DNA from: an uncultured Kineosporia sp.
GTDB taxonomy: Bacteria; Actinomycetota; Actinomycetes; Actinomycetales; Kineosporiaceae
DNA length: 9,083 bases
Direction: 5' to 3'
Assembly: GCA_937859855.1 (NCBI GenBank)
Contig: CALMAR010000253.1
Span: 1-9,083 of the forward strand
Shown: positions 6,256 to 9,083 of the stretch, piece by piece
How positions within the stretch are numbered: position 1 is the first letter of the stretch
Layout: each line of letters starts with the position of its first letter
Notes under the pieces: generated by a model
Told to the model about the DNA's origin: nothing
Seen by the model: the letters and a program-made list of their open reading frames with translations, nothing else
The model's database searches: none
Program-made: the position numbers and the translations under genes

Positions 6256-6456
6256 CTACCGACGGGCGCCCACCCCGCGGCCGCGCCAGCCGCCGTTGAC
6301 CGGCGACGCGCCGCCGATGCCGGCCAGGTGCAGGGCGACGCACAGCAAGCCGGCGAACATCAGCGTCTGCGGGGTGAGCGCGTCCCCTACTTTCGCGTCG
6401 ATGAGGTCGAGGAGCAGGGCCAGGGCGAAGATCGCAGCACCGACGAGCGCGAGCAT
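6256..6456 (-). CDS. Very small two-helix membrane protein
   Basis: From the ATG at 6456 this encodes 66 aa with two hydrophobic helices (about residues 2-19 and 33-50) joined by DAKVGDALTP, and a basic Arg/Gly-rich tail ending RGVGARR. This start has TTGGAG (6462-6467) 5 nt upstream. A longer version starts at ATG 6534 (92 aa); it adds a polar N-terminus (MIQVLPDNWKISATP) but has no ribosome site, and an in-frame TGA lies just before it. Proteins of this pattern, with a helix-LTP-helix layout and a short tail, are common uncharacterised actinobacterial membrane proteins. No function is known to me. It might associate with a neighbouring transporter, but that is only a guess from position. 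Confidence 0.6.
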   Translation of the reverse strand: MLALVGAAIFALALLLDLIDAKVGDALTPQTLMFAGLLCVALHLAGIGGASPVNGGWRGRGVGARR

Positions 6457-6528
6457 GGGCACTCCAAGGTAGGGCTCCGGCGAGTCTGCCGGAGTGGCCG
6501 ATATCTTCCAGTTGTCCGGAAGCACCTG

Positions 6529-6545
6529 GATCATGGCCCATGATC
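6529..6545. promoter_or_regulatory. 17-bp perfect palindrome upstream of the small membrane protein gene
   Basis: GATCATGG and CCATGATC flank a single central C. It lies 73 nt before the preferred start (6456) and covers the alternative start codon (6534). Eight-base arms with a one-base centre suggest a dimeric repressor site. No regulator gene is adjacent. Confidence 0.35.
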
Positions 6546-6584
6546 AACACGAGCGCTATTCGAGCGTGGCACGGATCCGCGCGA

Positions 6585-6627
6585 GCTCCTCGGAGGAGCC
6601 GCCGGCCGGGAATCCGGCCAGGCCGGC
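6585..6627. terminator. Two adjacent hairpins, candidate terminator of the monooxygenase transcript
   Basis: GCTCCTC (6585-6591) and GAGGAGC (6593-6599) form a dyad with a single-base centre. Directly next to it, GCCGGCC (6601-6607) pairs with GGCCGGC (6621-6627) around 13 nt. On the - strand these follow the end of the ABM gene (6754) by about 130 nt. There is no U-tract. They could alternatively be protein sites. Confidence 0.35.
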
Positions 6628-6644
6628 GTGCGACCGTCGCCGCG

Positions 6645-6688
6645 AAGGACCCGCCAAGGACCCGCCAAGGACCCGCCAAGGACCCGCC
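6645..6688. repeat. Four perfect tandem copies of an 11-bp unit
   Basis: The unit AAGGACCCGCC occurs four times without change (6645-6655, 6656-6666, 6667-6677, 6678-6688), followed by a degenerate start of a fifth copy. It lies in the 6535-6753 spacer, which I see as non-coding: short frames through it give Arg/Pro-rich shadow peptides only. Perfect identity suggests recent expansion by slippage. Copy number may vary among strains. Confidence 0.9.
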
Positions 6689-6753
6689 GAGGGACGGCGT
6701 GGAATCCGCTCAGTGGTCGCAGCATCCCGCGCCGCGTCGAAGATATGAGGAGA

Positions 6754-7080
6754 TCAGCTGTCGTCGACGGTGATCTCGCCCATCAGGTCCCAGGAGTCGC
6801 CGCTCACCTGCCGGCTGATGATGCGCGGTGTGCGGACGAGAGCCTGCGGAAGCTCCTTGACGGCCCATGCGAAGTGCTCGCTGTTCACGTGCGGGGCGGC
6901 TCCGTCATCGGTGAAACCCTCGACCAGGACGAACTCGTTCGGGTCGTCGGCGCTGATCGACCAGTCGAACCAGAGGTTGCCGGGCTCGGCCCTGGTGGCC
7001 GAAGTGTAGCCGGCGACGAAATCGAGCCATTTGTCGGTCCACTCGGGCTTGGTCTGGAATTTGACCACGATGAAGTACAT
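6754..7080 (-). CDS. ABM-domain protein, putative antibiotic biosynthesis/quinol monooxygenase
   Basis: This 108-aa protein has the dimeric ferredoxin-like barrel of the ABM superfamily. Strand 1 is YFIVVKFQTKPE, followed by a helix (WTDKWLDFVAGYTSATRAEP). Strand 2 is GNLWFDWSISADDP, strand 3 is NEFVLVEGFTDDG, and a HVNSEHFAWAVKELPQAL helix and final strand (TPRIISRQV) complete the fold. Cofactor-free oxygenases of this fold act on quinols and polyketide-like aromatics; others remove reactive by-products. The substrate here is unknown. The ATG at 7080 is chosen because strand 1 begins there and AGGA (7090-7093) lies 9 nt upstream. The open frame extends to 7419, but that extension is Arg-rich and lies antisense to nothing real; it is a shadow of the preceding gene. 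It follows the DUF1097-like gene by 77 nt on the same strand. Confidence 0.85.
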   Translation of the reverse strand: MYFIVVKFQTKPEWTDKWLDFVAGYTSATRAEPGNLWFDWSISADDPNEFVLVEGFTDDGAAPHVNSEHFAWAVKELPQALVRTPRIISRQVSGDSWDLMGEITVDDS

Positions 7081-7128
7081 GGATGGAATTCCTGTCGACG
7101 AAAGTTGCCGGGGGGTACTGGATTCCGC

Positions 7129-7146
7129 CCGGACAGCTGGGTCCGG
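7129..7146 (-). terminator. Short hairpin after the DUF1097-like gene
   Basis: CCGGAC (7129-7134) and GTCCGG (7141-7146) enclose a 6-nt loop, 11 nt beyond the stop codon on the - strand. With 6 bp and no U-tract it is weak. It may partly attenuate or protect the transcript between the DUF1097-like and ABM genes. Confidence 0.25.
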
Positions 7147-7157
7147 CGGGGGAACTG

Positions 7158-7844
7158 TCAGGTGTTCGCGGTTTCGCCTTCGACGACTTCCGCCGGGGCG
7201 ACCGGGGTCAGCATCGCGGTGATCTTCACCGACGCCAGGCCGAGCAGGCATCCGCACAGCAGGCTCACGGTGATGCTGAGCCAGACGAACACGAACGGGG
7301 TGGAGATGACGCCGCCGAAGGCGCCCGCCCCGGCCGTTGCAGGACTCTTCAGCGCCACGACGCTGTTGCCCACGCCGCCGCCGTCTTTCGCCCAGTAGTC
7401 GAGCCCGGTTGCGGTCCACCAGAAGAACACCGAGGCGAAGGCGCCGAAGGTGGCCGGTACGTAGTGCCAGTCACCCAGGCTGGACATCAGCACCAGCACG
7501 ATCGCGAAGATGCCGACCCACAGCGCGATGCCCCAGAAGTCCGGGAGCGGCGCCGTCGCCGAGGATGCGGCCATGGCGCCGAGCGCTGCCAATCCGCCGA
7601 CCACGGATCCGACGACGACCTTGCGGAATGCATCGTTGTCCGCACCGGCGGCGAAGAAGAAGCCCCAGGAGACGAAACCCGCCGGGACGATCAGGTGGAA
7701 GCTGTCGGGCAGGGCGAGGCCGTTGCCGAGATCGCCCGCGGTGAACCAGTGGAAGGTGAAGTTGAGCGCGACGTCGGTCCAGATGATCGCAAGAATGCCG
7801 ATCACGACAGCCAGCGGCGCTGCTGACCTGATGCGAGCGAGCAT
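7158..7844 (-). CDS. DUF1097-like integral membrane protein
   Basis: This encodes a 228-aa protein with about six hydrophobic segments (about 8-27, 48-66, 75-94, 102-120, 127-148, 183-208). Features between them include SFHLIVPAGFVSWGFFFAAG, then GDWHYVPATFGAFASVFF and TATGLDYW. This arrangement, including the conserved WxxVPATFxGxAS-type segment, recalls DUF1097 proteins (E. coli YcdZ is a shorter member). It is longer than YcdZ, with an extra C-terminal helix and a cytoplasmic tail. The start is well supported: AGGGAG (7852-7857) lies 7 nt before the ATG. It begins only 17 nt after the alcohol dehydrogenase stop, so the two are very likely co-transcribed. A role in membrane passage of the dehydrogenase's substrate or product is conceivable but unsupported; the family function is unknown. 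Confidence 0.8.
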   Translation of the reverse strand: MLARIRSAAPLAVVIGILAIIWTDVALNFTFHWFTAGDLGNGLALPDSFHLIVPAGFVSWGFFFAAGADNDAFRKVVVGSVVGGLAALGAMAASSATAPLPDFWGIALWVGIFAIVLVLMSSLGDWHYVPATFGAFASVFFWWTATGLDYWAKDGGGVGNSVVALKSPATAGAGAFGGVISTPFVFVWLSITVSLLCGCLLGLASVKITAMLTPVAPAEVVEGETANT

Positions 7845-7861
7845 GGCGATACTCCCTGTTT

Positions 7862-8899
7862 CTAGGGGATCAGGATGGCGCGACCGCGCACGCGGCCGTT
7901 GTCGAGGTCGTCGATGGCGGTCTGGAAGTCGTCGAGCTGGTACTTCTGCGTGTGCAGGGTGACCGCGCCGCGAGCGGCCAGCACCATCAGGTCGCAGAGG
8001 TCGTTGTAGGAACCGACGAGGTTGCCGACGTAGCTGACCTCGGTGGAGACGATGTCGATCGTCGGGACGTCGATGTTCTCGCCGTAGCCGACGACGAGGT
8101 AGTCACCGGCCTGACGCAGCATGGCCGTGCCCTCGGCGGTCGCGCCGCCCTCGCCGACGAAGTCGACCACCACCTCGGCGCCGAGCCCGTCGGTGAGGTC
8201 GAGCACCTCCTGGACCTGGCCGCCGTCCGCGACCACGCCCCGGTCCGCGCCGATCGAGACGGCGAGCTTCACCGCGTCGGCGTTGCGGTCCACCACGATC
8301 AGCTCGGCCGGGGTGAGCGCCTTCAGCACCTGGATGCCGATGTGTCCCAGACCGCCCGCTCCGATGATCACGCACCGGTCCCGCGGGGTCAGCCGCCGAG
8401 CCGCCTTCGCCGCCGCGTGGTACGCGGTGAGGCCCGCGTCGGCGAGCGCCGCGACGTCCGCGGGCTGCAGCCCCTCGCCGATCTTCACCACGCTCCGGGC
8501 GGTGGTCTTCAAGTACTCCGCGTAGCCGCCGTCGGTGTTGATCCCGGGGAACTGGCTGTTCTGGCAGTGCACGTCGTCGCCGGACCGGCAGGCGCGGCAC
8601 AGGCCGCAGGTGATCAGCGGGTGCAGGATCACCGCGTCGCCCTCGCTGACGTTCGTCACGGCGCTGCCGACCGCGTGCACCCAGCCGGCGTTCTCGTGCC
8701 CGATCGTGTACGGCAGCTGCACCTGGGACTTCTCTTCCCACTGTCCTTCGAGGATGTGCAGGTCGGTGCGGCACACGCCGGCGCCGCCGATCTTGACGAC
8801 GACGTCGAGCGGTCCCGTCGCCTCGGGTACCGGCAGCTCGGTGAGCTGCAGGTTCTGGTGGTAGCCGACCACCTGGACGGCTCGCATCGTCTCCGTCAT
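7862..8899 (-). CDS. Zinc- and NAD-dependent alcohol dehydrogenase (MDR family)
   Basis: This 345-aa cytoplasmic enzyme would interconvert an alcohol and its aldehyde or ketone with NAD. The catalytic zinc ligands appear to be C43 (GVCRTDLH), H68/E69 (TIGHEN) and D154 (LADAGLTAY). The structural zinc cysteines are C98, C101, C104 and C112. The Rossmann motif is GAGGLGHIG (180-188), and D204 in VVDRN at the end of the second strand favours NAD over NADP. The length is typical. The ATG at 8899 overlaps the preceding stop (ATGA), and CAGGAG (8908-8913) lies 8 nt upstream. From memory, close relatives occur in actinobacterial propane/short-chain alkane oxidation clusters, where the enzyme handles 2-propanol or 1-alcohols. 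That link is inference, since the upstream genes are outside the window. It leads a - strand set with the DUF1097-like and ABM genes. Confidence 0.95.
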   Translation of the reverse strand: MTETMRAVQVVGYHQNLQLTELPVPEATGPLDVVVKIGGAGVCRTDLHILEGQWEEKSQVQLPYTIGHENAGWVHAVGSAVTNVSEGDAVILHPLITCGLCRACRSGDDVHCQNSQFPGINTDGGYAEYLKTTARSVVKIGEGLQPADVAALADAGLTAYHAAAKAARRLTPRDRCVIIGAGGLGHIGIQVLKALTPAELIVVDRNADAVKLAVSIGADRGVVADGGQVQEVLDLTDGLGAEVVVDFVGEGGATAEGTAMLRQAGDYLVVGYGENIDVPTIDIVSTEVSYVGNLVGSYNDLCDLMVLAARGAVTLHTQKYQLDDFQTAIDDLDNGRVRGRAILIP

Positions 8900-9083
8900 G
8901 CCACCTGCTCCTGTCGGGTCGAGGGTCGAGGGGTCGTGATGGTGCGGCCCAGCTCGGCGACGGAGAAGAACGCCTCGTCACCACGCGGGGCCTGGTCGTC
9001 CCCGGAACCGGGGTAGCGGGTCCGCAGCAGCCCCCGGCAGAAGTGGGCGTTCCCGTCCACCGAGATCCGGGTGGAGCGCGCCC
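8896..9083 (-). CDS. 3' end of an unrecognised gene, truncated by the window edge
   Basis: An open frame enters from the right edge and gives 61 residues before a TGA at 8896-8898. It contains TRISVDGNAHFCRGLLRTRYPG, then RGDEAFFSVAELGRTIT and a Thr/Pro/Arg-rich tail ending RQEQVA. The stop overlaps the alcohol dehydrogenase start by 4 nt (ATGA), and the dehydrogenase's Shine-Dalgarno lies within its last codons. This is strong evidence that the frame is real and cotranscribed. The single Cys and the pattern do not match any family I can name. Its start and most of its length lie outside the window. Confidence 0.7.
   Translation of the reverse strand, partial: ARSTRISVDGNAHFCRGLLRTRYPGSGDDQAPRGDEAFFSVAELGRTITTPRPSTRQEQVA

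Noticed and set aside
5275..6299. Long + strand open frames opposite the antiporter
   Set aside because: Their composition is that of antisense shadows of a GC-rich gene, while the - strand frame has clear CAX motifs and membrane segments.
6645..6688. CRISPR array
   Set aside because: The units are 11 bp and directly adjacent with no spacers, so this is a simple tandem repeat.
7081..7419. Extension of the ABM protein to an upstream start at 7419
   Set aside because: The extra residues are Arg-rich, overlap the DUF1097-like gene in another frame and precede the first strand of the ABM fold. AGGA is placed correctly for ATG 7080.
7083..9016. Long + strand open frames opposite the DUF1097-like and alcohol dehydrogenase genes
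   Set aside because: These are antisense shadows. The - strand products have intact domains, ribosome sites and start/stop overlaps.

Overview
The window is high-GC DNA (GC-rich third codon positions, GTG starts, short gaps and 1-13 nt gene overlaps). Its proteins look like those of Actinomycetota: a HisKA_3 sensor kinase with the actinobacterial multi-pass membrane domain, a LuxR/NarL-type regulator and a zinc alcohol dehydrogenase. I cannot name a genus from the sequence. The layout is convergent: everything to about 4863 reads on the + strand and everything from about 4998 to the right edge reads on the - strand.

Left part (1-1690): a small multi-pass membrane protein (104-733) lies behind a 25-bp near-perfect palindrome and is followed by a 12-bp hairpin. 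A roughly 300-base gap follows. It ends in a potentially structured leader (950-1015) directly before the ribosome binding site of a DUF1579/lipocalin-like beta-barrel protein (1037-1480). Right after that gene is a decayed fragment (1481-1690). Its first half matches a histidine-kinase H-box and its second half matches the last residues of a LuxR-type response regulator, so it looks like the scar of a deleted two-component pair.

Central part (1773-4863): an intact, tightly overlapping signalling operon. It encodes a stand-alone receiver (122 aa), a membrane HisKA_3 histidine kinase of about 690 aa with around 10 membrane segments and a GAF-like region, and a 220-aa NarL/LuxR regulator. The TGATG/GTGA junction and the 13-nt overlap suggest translational coupling. 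The likely phosphoflow is kinase to LuxR regulator, with the lone receiver as a second acceptor or phosphate sink. The signal and target genes are not visible. A stem-loop at 4924-4958 lies between this operon and the converging antiporter gene.

Right part (9083 down to 4998, - strand): the 3' end of an unrecognised gene overlaps by 4 nt a zinc- and NAD-dependent alcohol dehydrogenase. Next come a DUF1097-like membrane protein (17 nt away) and a 108-aa ABM-fold monooxygenase (77 nt away). A 219-nt spacer with hairpins and four perfect copies of an 11-bp repeat follows, then a very small two-helix membrane protein, and finally a CaCA-family cation/proton antiporter. The dehydrogenase set looks like part of a catabolic operon that continues beyond the right edge. 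The antiporter and small membrane protein may be separate units.

No rRNA, tRNA, CRISPR array, insertion sequence or phage gene was seen. The most unusual items are the two-component scar beside a live paralogous system, the palindrome before the first gene, the structured leader before the DUF1579-like gene and the 11-bp tandem repeat.
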